A stretch of 64,000 bases of DNA from Hyphomonas sp. (GTDB lineage: Bacteria; Pseudomonadota; Alphaproteobacteria; Caulobacterales; Hyphomonadaceae): positions 1 to 64,000 of the forward strand of contig PACZ01000027.1 in the NCBI GenBank assembly GCA_002700305.1, read 5' to 3'. Made by a program: the position numbers and the translations under genes. Position 1 is the stretch's first letter. Each line of letters opens with the position of its first letter. The notes under the pieces are model-generated. The model made no database searches. It worked only from the letters and a program-made list of their open reading frames with translations, and was not told where the DNA came from. Positions 1 through 8,220 of this stretch are shown here, one piece after another.

Positions 1-1104
1 AACGCCCGCAAGCTGTGGCAGAAGATTCTCGAGCTGCGCATGCAGACCGGCGAACCCTACCTGCTGTTCACCGACACGGTGAACAATTCCATGCCGGCGC
101 ACCAGCGCAAGCTGGGCCTGAAGGTGACGCAGTCGAACCTCTGCTCTGAAATCACCCTGCCGACCGGTGTCGATCACCGCGGCGAGGACCGTACGGCCGT
201 CTGCTGCCTCTCTTCGGTCAATGCCGAGAAGTATCTGGAATGGTCGAAGGACGAGAACTTCCTCGAAGACATCTTCCGCTTCCTCGACAATGTGCTGGAA
301 GACTTCATCGAGCGGGCGCCGTCCGAAATGGAACGCGCCGTCTACTCCGCCAAGCGCGAGCGCTCGGTCGGTCTCGGCGTGATGGGCTTCCACTCCTTCC
401 TTCAGAAGATGAACGTCTCCATGGAAAGCGCCATGGCGAAGGTCTGGAACGAGAAGATCTTCAAGGACGTCCGCAAGGGCGCCGACGCGGCATCCGTGAA
501 GCTGGCCAAAGAACGCGGCCCGTGTGAAGACGCGCGCGACGCCGGCATGATGGCCCGCTTCAGCCACAAGATGGCCGTTGCGCCGACCGCGTCGATCTCG
601 ATCATCTGCGGCGGCACCTCCGCCGGCATTGAGCCGATCCCGGCCAACGTCTACACCCACAAGACCCTGTCGGGCTCTTTCACCGTGAAGAACCCGCAGC
701 TGGAAGCGCTGCTGGAAAGCAAGGGTCTCAACACGCCGGAAACCTGGGCGTCCATCCTGGAGCATGAGGGCTCGGTCCAGCATCTCGAGGAACTCGACGA
801 GCATGAGCGCGCCGTGTTCAAGACCGCCTTCGAACTCGACCAGCGCTGGATCGTGGAACTTGCGGCTGACCGCACACCCTATATCTGCCAGTCGCAGTCG
901 CTGAACCTGTTCCTGCCGGGCGACATCGCCAAGTGGGACCTGCACATGCTGCACTGGACGGCGTGGGAGAAGGGGCTCAAGTCGCTCTACTACTGCCGTT
1001 CCAAGTCGGTCCAGCGGGCTGCGTTCGCAGGTTCCGAAAAGGCCGAGGCCGGCCAGATGGAAACCCCGAACACCGACTATGACGAGTGCCTCGCCTGCCA
1101 GTAG
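1..1104 (+). CDS. nrdA: Class Ia ribonucleoside-diphosphate reductase large subunit (C-terminal part; 5' end outside window)
   Basis: NrdA reduces ribonucleoside diphosphates to deoxy forms, using a thiyl radical passed from NrdB. The frame is open from base 1, so only the last 367 codons are seen. Visible hallmarks are the SNLCSEI motif (about residues 47-53 of the fragment), which holds the thiyl-radical cysteine and the neighbouring Asn and Glu. The paired tyrosines of the radical path are in SLYYCRS near the C-terminus. The C-terminal ECLACQ carries the CxxC pair that is re-reduced by thioredoxin or glutaredoxin. No break or frameshift is seen. The partner gene nrdB lies about 14 kb downstream rather than adjacent. 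A hairpin follows the stop codon. Identification is firm; the N-terminus and any ATP-cone cannot be judged. Confidence 0.97.
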   Translation, partial: NARKLWQKILELRMQTGEPYLLFTDTVNNSMPAHQRKLGLKVTQSNLCSEITLPTGVDHRGEDRTAVCCLSSVNAEKYLEWSKDENFLEDIFRFLDNVLEDFIERAPSEMERAVYSAKRERSVGLGVMGFHSFLQKMNVSMESAMAKVWNEKIFKDVRKGADAASVKLAKERGPCEDARDAGMMARFSHKMAVAPTASISIICGGTSAGIEPIPANVYTHKTLSGSFTVKNPQLEALLESKGLNTPETWASILEHEGSVQHLEELDEHERAVFKTAFELDQRWIVELAADRTPYICQSQSLNLFLPGDIAKWDLHMLHWTAWEKGLKSLYYCRSKSVQRAAFAGSEKAEAGQMETPNTDYDECLACQ

Positions 1105-1137
1105 GCCATGCTCTAAAGTAGAATTCAGATCGCGTGC

Positions 1138-1164
1138 GGCGAGAACTTTGATCAGGTTCTCGCC
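1138..1164 (+). terminator. Perfect 9-bp hairpin downstream of nrdA, likely terminator
   Basis: GGCGAGAAC and GTTCTCGCC form a perfect 9-bp stem around a 9-base loop, 34 bases after the nrdA stop. The following bases (GTTTGCGTGTTT) are only moderately T-rich, so termination is probable but not certain. Confidence 0.6.
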
Positions 1165-1486
1165 GTTTGCGTGTTTCAAATCCGGGCAAATATGCACAGT
1201 TCCGCGCCAGAGTGGTTCTGCCAGACCGCATTTTCTATCGGGCGTTCCGATTGGAAATCTAAAATTTTCAATAGGTTAATAAGGAAATCGGGCCATATGG
1301 CGCGAGTTTTGCTCAAAATTTCCCTAAAAAAACCGGAGTCTGGAACAGACTCTACAGAAGTGCGTTAGAGGTAGCGGAATTAATCTTTTTTGAGTGGAAA
1401 GTGGTTTGAAGGGTCCGAAGCCTTCATGCTACATTAAATGAACGATGGCCTAATTCCCGTTAACGGTTCTCCTAGGGAAGGCAGCC
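1165..1486. other. AT-richer intergenic region between nrdA and the LpxR-like gene
   Basis: About 320 bases without a convincing gene. The stretch around 1240-1400 is visibly richer in A and T than its surroundings, as expected of a promoter region for the gene at 1487. A short inverted repeat, GAGTCT/AGACTC, lies at 1336-1352 with an A-tract on its left; read on the minus strand it would resemble a terminator, but no minus-strand gene ends there. A GGGAAGG Shine-Dalgarno-like sequence precedes the ATG at 1487. I recognise no known riboswitch or RNA gene here. Confidence 0.5.
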
Positions 1487-2362
1487 ATGAGAGGTGTGGG
1501 TCGAATGGTCGTTGCAATTGCCAGTGCAGTATTGACGATGGCGTGCCAGGGATGCGTAGCCGTCTCTCCGCATGATCAGATGCGGATTGAACCTGCTGTG
1601 CCGCCGACTGTCGGCATGATGATGGCGGCACCCGGCACCAGCCCCGTCGTGACGCCCATCACGCAGGACCCCAACAAGATTTCCGTACATGTGGCCGATG
1701 GCCTGCCGACCCGTTTTTCGGGCACGCCCTTGGGGCTCGGCAGCGAGATGGCCACGATGGCATTTGCCGGAACGCCGGCTGACTTCTCTTCCGGTTCGCT
1801 CGTCGCCACGCCGGCCGACAAGCCTGAACTCGGCTGGTCCGGGGCAGGCGCGCTGACGGCCGTCACGGCCGAGCGCTCGGCGGCTGCGGCCCTCAATCCG
1901 GCTCTCGCCAAGGTGGAGAAAGACATCGCCGCCGAAATCGCCTTCTCGGCGCCCAGCGAAGTCACCGGCCTGAAATTCGATGTCGGCGTCGCACCGCGCA
2001 TTGCCGTGCGTGAAGATGGCGAAGTGCTGACCCAGCGTTTGGGCGGTGAAGTCCGCATCGGTCAGGACTTTGACCTGCTCGATTCCAATGGCCAGCCACA
2101 GGGCTGGTACCTGTTTGCCGGCGCAGATGGTGAAGCGCTCATCTGGGATGCAGACCGTAACGGATTTACCCCGCAGCTGAACGATATGGCCCTGACCGAT
2201 CAGGTCACCGTGGGCGACATGCAGGCCGGTATTTCCATCCAGCGCGGCGGTGGCCAGCTCTCCCTGTCCTATATCCGGCGCGAAGTGAAATACCGTGACC
2301 GGAATGGCGGCTTCAGCGAGAACGAAGATTTCGCCGGGGTCAGTTTCACCATGCGCCGTTAG
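1487..2362 (+). CDS. Secreted protein with an LpxR-like C-terminal region; function unknown
   Basis: A 291-residue protein with a hydrophobic N-terminal export signal (residues 7-20). Cysteines at 20 and 23 could be lipidated, but neither sits in a good lipobox. The middle is Ala/Pro-rich with no motif I know. The last 100 residues align by eye with the C-terminus of the LpxR protein encoded next door: GWYLFAGADGEALIWD against GGYAFIGVDGRAIARD, and GDMQAGISIQ against GDLQAGLVVH, ending in a beta-strand-like tail. The catalytic N-terminal half of LpxR (the NDMFGSGTDRNYSNG region) is absent. It is 17 bases from the lpxR gene, so the two are probably co-transcribed. It could be a structural outer-membrane barrel remnant, a regulatory partner, or simply divergent. 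A good Shine-Dalgarno supports this start. Confidence 0.6.
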   Translation: MRGVGRMVVAIASAVLTMACQGCVAVSPHDQMRIEPAVPPTVGMMMAAPGTSPVVTPITQDPNKISVHVADGLPTRFSGTPLGLGSEMATMAFAGTPADFSSGSLVATPADKPELGWSGAGALTAVTAERSAAAALNPALAKVEKDIAAEIAFSAPSEVTGLKFDVGVAPRIAVREDGEVLTQRLGGEVRIGQDFDLLDSNGQPQGWYLFAGADGEALIWDADRNGFTPQLNDMALTDQVTVGDMQAGISIQRGGGQLSLSYIRREVKYRDRNGGFSENEDFAGVSFTMRR

Positions 2363-2379
2363 GTGCTATCCCGCGGAGC

Positions 2380-3453
2380 ATGAAACTGCCCCGATTTGAT
2401 ACATTGACTGAGACAAGGGCCGCGCCGATTGCAGCGGCCCTTTTCATTGCGGCCCTGTTGGGGGCGCCGCCAGCTCTGGCGGAAGGGCAGGAGGCGTCTG
2501 GTCCGGTCGCCCCGCGCAAGCCGGGCGTCTGGTCCATCACATCGGAGAACGACATGTTCGGCTCCGGAACGGACCGGAATTATTCGAACGGCGTGCGGAT
2601 CGAGCATGTATCCGGCGCAGATAATGTGCACCCGGGGCTGAAATGGGTCGCGGCGCGGCTGCCCTGGATCGATGTCGAGCGGACAGATCTGCGTCAGGGC
2701 TTCGGCCTCTCGCACGCGATTTTCACACCGGAGGACATCACGCTCACGGATCCGAATCCGCTGGACCGGCCCTATGCCGGCTGGCTCTCCTTTTCCTCCA
2801 CCGTTGCGGCGACAGATCTGGAGAAGGGCGTGCAGGACACGCTGCAGGTCAATCTCGGCATTGTCGGGCCGTCCGCGGGTGGCGAGTTCGTCCAGAACAA
2901 CTGGCACAATATGCTCGGTATTCCCGGCGCGCAGGGCTGGGACCACCAGTTGAAGGATGAGCCAGGGGTGGAGATCATCGCCCAGCGCCTGCAGCGGCTC
3001 GACAAGATCGACCTGCCTTTCGGGCTGGAGACGGATTTTGCCGGCCATGCCGGTTTCGCCCTCGGCAATGTGCGCACTTATGTGAACACGGGACTGACGG
3101 CGCGGATCGGCTGGGATCTCGACTCCGGTTTCGGTCCGCCGCGCATCCGTCCGGCCCTCGCCGGGGCAGGGGAGTTCATTCCGGGCACCGATAAAGCCCC
3201 CTGGGGTGGATATGCCTTTATCGGCGTCGACGGCCGCGCCATTGCGAGGGACATGTTCCTGGATGGCAATCTTTGGCGCGACTCGGCGCGTGTAGAAGAT
3301 CGCCGCGCGCTTTCCGGGGATCTGCAGGCGGGCCTTGTGGTTCACCATCGCGACGTGCAGGTCGCATTCACCTGGGTGACACGGACAGAGCAGTTTGCCT
3401 ATCAGGACGGGCCCCAGCAATTCGGCGCCGTCTCGATTTCGATCGCCCACTAG
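2380..3453 (+). CDS. lpxR: Lipid A deacylase, LpxR family (DUF2219)
   Basis: LpxR enzymes are outer-membrane beta-barrels that remove the 3'-acyloxyacyl chain of lipid A and so alter recognition and permeability of the outer membrane. The 357-residue product has an N-terminal signal (hydrophobic residues about 16-35, cleavage near ALAEG). Shortly after comes the family signature ENDMFGSGTDRNYSNGVRIE (about 52-71), which supplies the conserved Asn, Asp and Thr residues. The rest alternates short aromatic strands and ends with a typical barrel C-terminus (AVSISIAH). It follows the LpxR-like gene by 17 bases and is convergent with the sigma factor gene, whose stop lies 3 bases away. Assignment to the family is firm; enzymatic activity is inferred. 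Confidence 0.85.
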   Translation: MKLPRFDTLTETRAAPIAAALFIAALLGAPPALAEGQEASGPVAPRKPGVWSITSENDMFGSGTDRNYSNGVRIEHVSGADNVHPGLKWVAARLPWIDVERTDLRQGFGLSHAIFTPEDITLTDPNPLDRPYAGWLSFSSTVAATDLEKGVQDTLQVNLGIVGPSAGGEFVQNNWHNMLGIPGAQGWDHQLKDEPGVEIIAQRLQRLDKIDLPFGLETDFAGHAGFALGNVRTYVNTGLTARIGWDLDSGFGPPRIRPALAGAGEFIPGTDKAPWGGYAFIGVDGRAIARDMFLDGNLWRDSARVEDRRALSGDLQAGLVVHHRDVQVAFTWVTRTEQFAYQDGPQQFGAVSISIAH

Positions 3454-3456
3454 GCT

Positions 3457-4710
3457 TCAGGTATCCTTACGCCGGGCGAGTAACCAGGTGCGCGTGGCCT
3501 CGTCCGGGGTCAGTGCGGCGGCCTGTTGCAAGGCCATGTGCGCCGCTTCCACTTCACCCAGGGCATAGAGGACATGCGCCCGAACGGCCCAGTAGGGCGC
3601 ATGCTGCGCGGTGTCCTTTCCCGCAATCGCATCCAGCAGGGCGAGCGCGGTCTCCGGCTCGCCGGCCTGCAAGCGGGCGGCGGCTTCGCCGATCTGCGCC
3701 CCGGCGGACGGCGCGGTGCTCCTCAGGGCCTGGTAGAGCTGGCAGATCAGCGCCCAGTCCGTGCGGCCGGTCTGGCGCCGGGCGGCATGGACCGCCTGGA
3801 TGGCAGCTTCCAGCTGAAAGCGTCCGGGAGATTTCGCGCGCGATGCGTCGGTCAGCAGGGTGGTGGCTTCGCGGATGCGGGCTTCATCCCAAAGGGCCGT
3901 GTCCTGATCGTTCAGCGGAACGTAACATCCCGCATCGTCCCGCCGGGCCGTGCGACGGCTTTCGCAATAGAGGATCAGTGCCAGCAGGCCCTTCGCCTCG
4001 GCATCGTCCGGCACCTGCCGGATCAGACAGCGCGCCAGCCATTCGGCCTCCGCCGCAAGCCCGGTCACAGGATCCGTCCCGCCGGCGATATTCTCCCATC
4101 CGCTGGTATAGGCGGCATAGATCGCGCGAAGGACGGCCGCCATACGTTCCCGGCGGATATGGTCGGGCGGTATGGCGAACGGGATGTTGCCCTTCGCCAG
4201 GAGGCGTTTCGCCCGGGCGAGCCGCTGGCCGATCGCCGCCGGGCTTTCCAGCGTTGCGGCCGCGATGTCTTCCGCGGTGAAGCCGAGCACGGTCTGCAGC
4301 ATCAGGGCGGTGTGCGCAGGGGCTGGAATGGCCGGGTGGGCGCAGAGGAACATCAGCTCCAGCCGCCGGTCGCGATCAATTGATTCCTCTCTTTCGGAAG
4401 GGGACATGTCGGCGGCCTTCATCAGAGGCCGGGTGGTACGGGCGTGGCGCGCGGCAGTGCCGGCCTTCCGGGCGGCGTCGACCGCTTTGCGCGCGGCAGC
4501 CTTCATCAGCCAGGCCTCGGGACTGTCCGGCACGCCGCGTACTGGCCAGGTGGCGAGCGCGCTGGCGAAAGCATCCGCCAGCACGTCTTCGGCAAGGGTG
4601 ACATCGCCATATTGCGCCGTCAGCTGCGCCACGAGTTTGCCGTAGCAGGTTCGCGCGGCCCATTCTGCCGCCGCGCGTGCATCGGTGACTGACGAGTCAG
4701 GCGCTGCCAT
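3457..4710 (-). CDS. ECF RNA polymerase sigma factor with C-terminal helical repeats (ECF42 type)
   Basis: A 417-residue sigma factor. The first 170 residues hold the sigma-70 region 2 (AEDVLADAFASALATWP and following) and region 4 (LMLQTVLGFTAEDIAAATLE, a helix-turn-helix). The remaining 240 residues form a long helical, TPR-like extension found in the ECF42 group. That group is known to be encoded beside a YCII/DGPF-domain protein, and such a gene lies immediately upstream here, overlapping by 14 bases. The longer open frame runs back to 4854, but the ATG at 4710 gives the expected start for the family and fits the overlap. There is no classical anti-sigma gene; regulation in this group is thought to run through the C-terminal extension. 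The target genes are not evident. Confidence 0.85.
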   Translation of the reverse strand: MAAPDSSVTDARAAAEWAARTCYGKLVAQLTAQYGDVTLAEDVLADAFASALATWPVRGVPDSPEAWLMKAAARKAVDAARKAGTAARHARTTRPLMKAADMSPSEREESIDRDRRLELMFLCAHPAIPAPAHTALMLQTVLGFTAEDIAAATLESPAAIGQRLARAKRLLAKGNIPFAIPPDHIRRERMAAVLRAIYAAYTSGWENIAGGTDPVTGLAAEAEWLARCLIRQVPDDAEAKGLLALILYCESRRTARRDDAGCYVPLNDQDTALWDEARIREATTLLTDASRAKSPGRFQLEAAIQAVHAARRQTGRTDWALICQLYQALRSTAPSAGAQIGEAAARLQAGEPETALALLDAIAGKDTAQHAPYWAVRAHVLYALGEVEAAHMALQQAAALTPDEATRTWLLARRKDT

Positions 4711-5047
4711 AATCAGGGACAGGGCGGATCTCGATCGTGCCGCCGCTTTTGTGCACCGGGCATTTCCGGGCCCAGGCTTCCGCCTCGGCCATGGACCCGG
4801 CATTGATGACATAGACGCCGCCCATCTGTTCCTTGGTGTCGGCATACGGACCATCCTGAATCTCGCCCGCGGCTTTCAGGCACCGTCCGGTTCCGGCCGG
4901 CTCCAGCGCGACGCCGGTGACATAGGCCCCGGCTGCCTGCAATTCTTCGGAAAAGGCCATGTGCTCTTCCACGATGGCCATTTGCTGGTCTTCGGGCAGG
5001 GCGTGAAAAGTGGCTTCGTCTTCAAACAGGAACAGTGCAAATTGCAT
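4697..5047 (-). CDS. YCII/DGPF-domain protein, partner of the ECF42 sigma factor
   Basis: A 116-residue protein of the YCII-related family (ferredoxin-like fold). The family signature DGPYADTKEQMGG is at about residues 65-77, and the conserved C-terminal EIRPV strand is present. An AGGAG Shine-Dalgarno lies just upstream of the ATG. Its stop codon overlaps the start of the sigma factor gene, giving a two-gene operon typical of the ECF42 group. The biochemical role of these partners is unknown; they are not anti-sigma factors by sequence. Confidence 0.85.
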   Translation of the reverse strand: MQFALFLFEDEATFHALPEDQQMAIVEEHMAFSEELQAAGAYVTGVALEPAGTGRCLKAAGEIQDGPYADTKEQMGGVYVINAGSMAEAEAWARKCPVHKSGGTIEIRPVPDYGSA

Positions 5048-5166
5048 CAGGAGGTCTCCTCAGGTGGAAGTCTGGCACAGGCTTATCCTGCACCATAGTC
5101 CCCAGACGGGCTGACCATGTTGATTTTGACACCGAGGCCGGAAATTTCTGGCGCGCGGCACGAAGT

Positions 5167-5257
5167 TATACGTACCGGCAGTATGGGAGGTGCCTTTTTT
5201 GGCATTCCAAGCGCCAATAAATGCTGGGATTATTCCGTACTTTGGTATACATACCGG
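5167..5257. promoter_or_regulatory. Pair of TATAC(G/A)TACCGG direct repeats upstream of the alkylsulfatase
   Basis: TATACGTACCGG at 5167-5178 and TATACATACCGG at 5246-5257 differ at one base and are 79 bases apart. The second sits inside GGTATACATACC, a near-palindrome. They lie in the 297-base gap between the divergent YCII and sdsA-like genes and are candidate operators for an unidentified regulator. Confidence 0.35.
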
Positions 5258-5344
5258 ACCAGTTGTAATTCGCGGGATCGCGAGGGATTTCTTGTGCCCC
5301 AATCCGGTCCGGCGCAGACTGCGAAAAAATCCGGGAGGACCCAA

Positions 5345-7321
5345 ATGAGACATGCCGCCCTCGCGCTTGCCGCGTTGATCAGCCTTGCTGCCTGTTCCGA
5401 ACAGGCCGCGCCGCCTCCGAAAGCCGATGCGGCGCCAGAGGCAGGCATTGCGACCGAAGCGACCAAGGCGGCGAACGCTGCGCTGGCTGAACGCCTGCCG
5501 CTGGACCAGCCGGGTGACTTCGAAGATGCCGACCATGGCCTGCTGGCCCAGATCCAGGAAGACATCGTGGATGACACCGGCAAGGTCGTCTGGTCCGTCA
5601 ATGCGCAGAACTTCATCACTGGTCCGGCGCCTGCTACAGTGAACCCGTCGCTGTGGCGCCAGCAGCAGCTGCTCGCAAAGCACGGCCTGTTCGAAGTCAA
5701 GGACGGGCTCTACCAGGTGCGCGGCTATGACCTGGCCGTCATGTCCATCATCCGGGGCGAAACCGGCTGGATCATCGTCGACCCGCTGACGGCCAAGGAA
5801 ACCGCGGCGGCAGCCCTCAAACTGGTCAATGATACACTGGGCGAGCGCCCAGTCAGCGGCGTGATCTACACCCATTCCCATGCCGACCATTTTGCCGGGG
5901 CCCGTGGGGTCATTTCAGAGGCTGACATCGCCAATGGCGTGCCTGTGCTCGCTCCGATCGGATTCACCGAAAATGCCATCGCGGAAAACCTGCTGGCCGG
6001 CAACTACATGTCGCGCCGGGCGATCCTGATGTTCGGCGGCACGCTCCCCAACGACGCAACCGGGCAGGTGGGCACCGGTCTGGGGCCGGCCCTGTCGCGG
6101 GGGACCGCCGGTTTCATTCCGCCGACGGAAGAGATTTCCGGCCGGGGCACGCAGCGCACGATCGATGGCGTCCGGTTCGAATTCATCGATGCGGCGGGTA
6201 CCGAGGCGCCTGCCGAATTCATGTTCTATCTGCCGGACTTCCGCGCCCTCTGCACCGCTGAGGTCGCCACAGCAACCTTCCACAACGGGCTGACCCTGCG
6301 CGGCGCGAAGGTGCGCGACTTCCTCGAATGGAGCCGTGTGCTGGATTATGTGCTGGTCAATTATGCCGACAAGTCCGACCTGTCCTTCGCCTCGCACCAC
6401 TGGCCGACCTTCGGTACGGAGAATGTGCAGGACTATCTGCGCGGCCAGCGTGACGTCTACCGCTATACCCACGACCAAACGGTGCGCCGGGCAAACCAGG
6501 GGCAGACCCAGTTTGAAATCGCAGAAGACATTCCGGAACCGGATGTTCAGGAAACGCATTTCGATACGCGCGGCTATTACGGCACGCTGAACCACAACGC
6601 CAAGGCGGTCTACCAGTACTATTTCGGCTGGTGGGATGGCGTGCCAGCCACCTACAATGCCTGGCCGATGGAAGAGCGTTCCAAGCGCATGGTCGCACTG
6701 GCCGGCGGGGAAGATGCTGCGCTGGTGGCTGGCGAGAAAGCCTTCAAGGAAGGGGACTATCGCTGGGCCGCGGAAGTGTTCAACGCGGTTGTCTTTGCCA
6801 ATCCGGAAAACAAGCTGGGCCGTGACTGGCTGGCCGCCACCTATGAGCAGATGGGCTTCCAGGCCGAATCCGGCGCCTGGCGTGACTATTACCTGACCGG
6901 TGCGGCAGAGCTGCGCCGCGGGCTGCCTCTCGATCAGGCGATCCGCCTTGGCAATCTCGACTTCCTGAAAGGTGTGCCGACGGTGGAACTGTTCAACGCG
7001 CTGGCTGTCCGTTACGCGCCGGAGAAGCTGACGCGCGACCCGTTCACGCTGAACTTCGTCTTCCCCGATACGGAAGAGACGCTGATGCTGGACGTTGGCA
7101 CCCGCACGGCCTTCCCGCGGCCGGGCTCGGCGTCCGGCTCCCCGGCAGCGACACTCACAATCTCCCGCGCCGCGTTCAATGACCTGATTCTCCAGACACG
7201 GAGCTTCCAGGACATCGCCAAGGCTGGCGAGGCGAAAGTGGAGGGCGACCCATCGGCCCTGCTTGCCTGGTTCAGCGCGCTGGAAACCCCGCCCTTCTGG
7301 TTCAACGTCGTCGAACCGTAA
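5345..7321 (+). CDS. SdsA-type alkyl sulfatase (metallo-beta-lactamase fold), predicted lipoprotein
   Basis: Hydrolyses primary alkyl sulfates such as dodecyl sulfate to alcohol and sulfate. The product is 658 residues, the usual size of the family. A lipoprotein signal ends in SLAAC, so it is probably anchored in the envelope. The zinc-binding THSHADHFAG motif is near residue 176. An alpha-helical dimerisation region follows, then an SCP2-like C-terminal domain from about residue 540. The open frame extends to 5117, but the ATG at 5345 is chosen because GGGAGG lies 7-13 bases upstream and the lipobox then falls in place. The gene stands alone with its own promoter region containing a repeat pair. 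Substrate preference is inferred from the family. Confidence 0.9.
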   Translation: MRHAALALAALISLAACSEQAAPPPKADAAPEAGIATEATKAANAALAERLPLDQPGDFEDADHGLLAQIQEDIVDDTGKVVWSVNAQNFITGPAPATVNPSLWRQQQLLAKHGLFEVKDGLYQVRGYDLAVMSIIRGETGWIIVDPLTAKETAAAALKLVNDTLGERPVSGVIYTHSHADHFAGARGVISEADIANGVPVLAPIGFTENAIAENLLAGNYMSRRAILMFGGTLPNDATGQVGTGLGPALSRGTAGFIPPTEEISGRGTQRTIDGVRFEFIDAAGTEAPAEFMFYLPDFRALCTAEVATATFHNGLTLRGAKVRDFLEWSRVLDYVLVNYADKSDLSFASHHWPTFGTENVQDYLRGQRDVYRYTHDQTVRRANQGQTQFEIAEDIPEPDVQETHFDTRGYYGTLNHNAKAVYQYYFGWWDGVPATYNAWPMEERSKRMVALAGGEDAALVAGEKAFKEGDYRWAAEVFNAVVFANPENKLGRDWLAATYEQMGFQAESGAWRDYYLTGAAELRRGLPLDQAIRLGNLDFLKGVPTVELFNALAVRYAPEKLTRDPFTLNFVFPDTEETLMLDVGTRTAFPRPGSASGSPAATLTISRAAFNDLILQTRSFQDIAKAGEAKVEGDPSALLAWFSALETPPFWFNVVEP

Positions 7322-7442
7322 GACATGCCGCCGGTCTGTAATGGGGCTGAGTCTGCCTCATTGCAGGCCCGGCCGGCGCACTCCACATTGAAAGGCCTGA
7401 GCCCCGGCACCTGGCCGGGCGCGCAAAAGGGGCCTCTGGGCC

Positions 7443-8138
7443 ATGGTCGCTGACCTTTCTTTTCTGTCTCCGGAACTCCTGCAGGCTTTCTTCGCCGTAG
7501 TGGCGATCGATCTTGTGCTGGCGGGCGACAATGCCGTCGTTATCGGCCTCGCGGCGGCGGGTCTGGAGAAGAAGCAGCGTGCCAAGGCGATCCTGATCGG
7601 GATAATCTTCGCCACCGTCCTGCGCATCGCCTTTGCGCTCGTCGCGGCGGAACTGTTGCTCATCATTGGCCTCCTGTTTGCCGGCGGCGTGCTGCTGCTC
7701 TGGGTCGCGTGGAAGATGTGGCGGGAACTGAGGGAGGAGGCCCAGCTCAATGCCGAGGAGGCATTGACGGGCGCAGACCTCAACGCGGACGGCACCGTGG
7801 CCGGGCAGACGTCACGCAAGACGCTGCGCCAGGCCGTAACGCAGATCATCATCGCCGACGTGTCCATGTCGATCGACAATGTGCTGGGCGTCGCCGGTGC
7901 GGCGCGGGAGCACCCGGTCGTGCTGGTCTTCGGCCTGGCCCTTTCAATCCTCCTGATGGGTGTCGCCTCGACCTTTATCGCCAAAGTCCTGACCCGGCAC
8001 CGGTGGATCGCCTTTGCCGGGCTCGCCATCATTCTATACGTCGCGCTGCACATGATCTGGCAGGGCGGCCACGAGCTCTGTGCCGAGGGGCTGCCGCTCC
8101 TCGGGCTCGACGCGCCTGCCGCCTGCAGCGCCCACTAG
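7443..8138 (+). CDS. TerC family integral membrane protein (YjbE type)
   Basis: A 231-residue protein with about seven membrane segments. The two family signatures are DLVLAGDNAVVI (about residues 23-34) and the repeat-related DVSMSIDNVLGVAGAA (about 140-155), each with the paired acidic and Asn residues expected to bind a cation. Related proteins export manganese or calcium or are linked to tellurite resistance. I looked for a yybP-ykoY manganese riboswitch in the 121-base leader and did not see its conserved core, only a 6-bp GGGGCT/AGCCCC pairing at 7343-7405. The metal is therefore unproved. Confidence 0.85.
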   Translation: MVADLSFLSPELLQAFFAVVAIDLVLAGDNAVVIGLAAAGLEKKQRAKAILIGIIFATVLRIAFALVAAELLLIIGLLFAGGVLLLWVAWKMWRELREEAQLNAEEALTGADLNADGTVAGQTSRKTLRQAVTQIIIADVSMSIDNVLGVAGAAREHPVVLVFGLALSILLMGVASTFIAKVLTRHRWIAFAGLAIILYVALHMIWQGGHELCAEGLPLLGLDAPAACSAH

Positions 8139-8220
8139 AACGTCCTGTCCACCCGGAGTCGAATTGACTCTCAGGCCCACCCGGTGAAAATCGTTTCGGA
8201 GAGAGAACGAGGGGGCGGCC

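Noticed and set aside
3273-4280. 335-codon plus-strand frame over the sigma factor gene
   Set aside because: It is Arg/Pro-rich antisense of an intact ECF42 sigma gene.
7322-7442. Possible yybP-ykoY manganese riboswitch before the TerC gene
   Set aside because: Only a 6-bp GGGGCT/AGCCCC pairing is seen. The conserved core of that riboswitch is not recognisable.
8156-8170. GAGTC-GAATT-GACTC inverted repeat between the TerC and membrane protein genes
   Set aside because: The stem is only 5 bp with no U-tract, too weak to call a terminator or operator.
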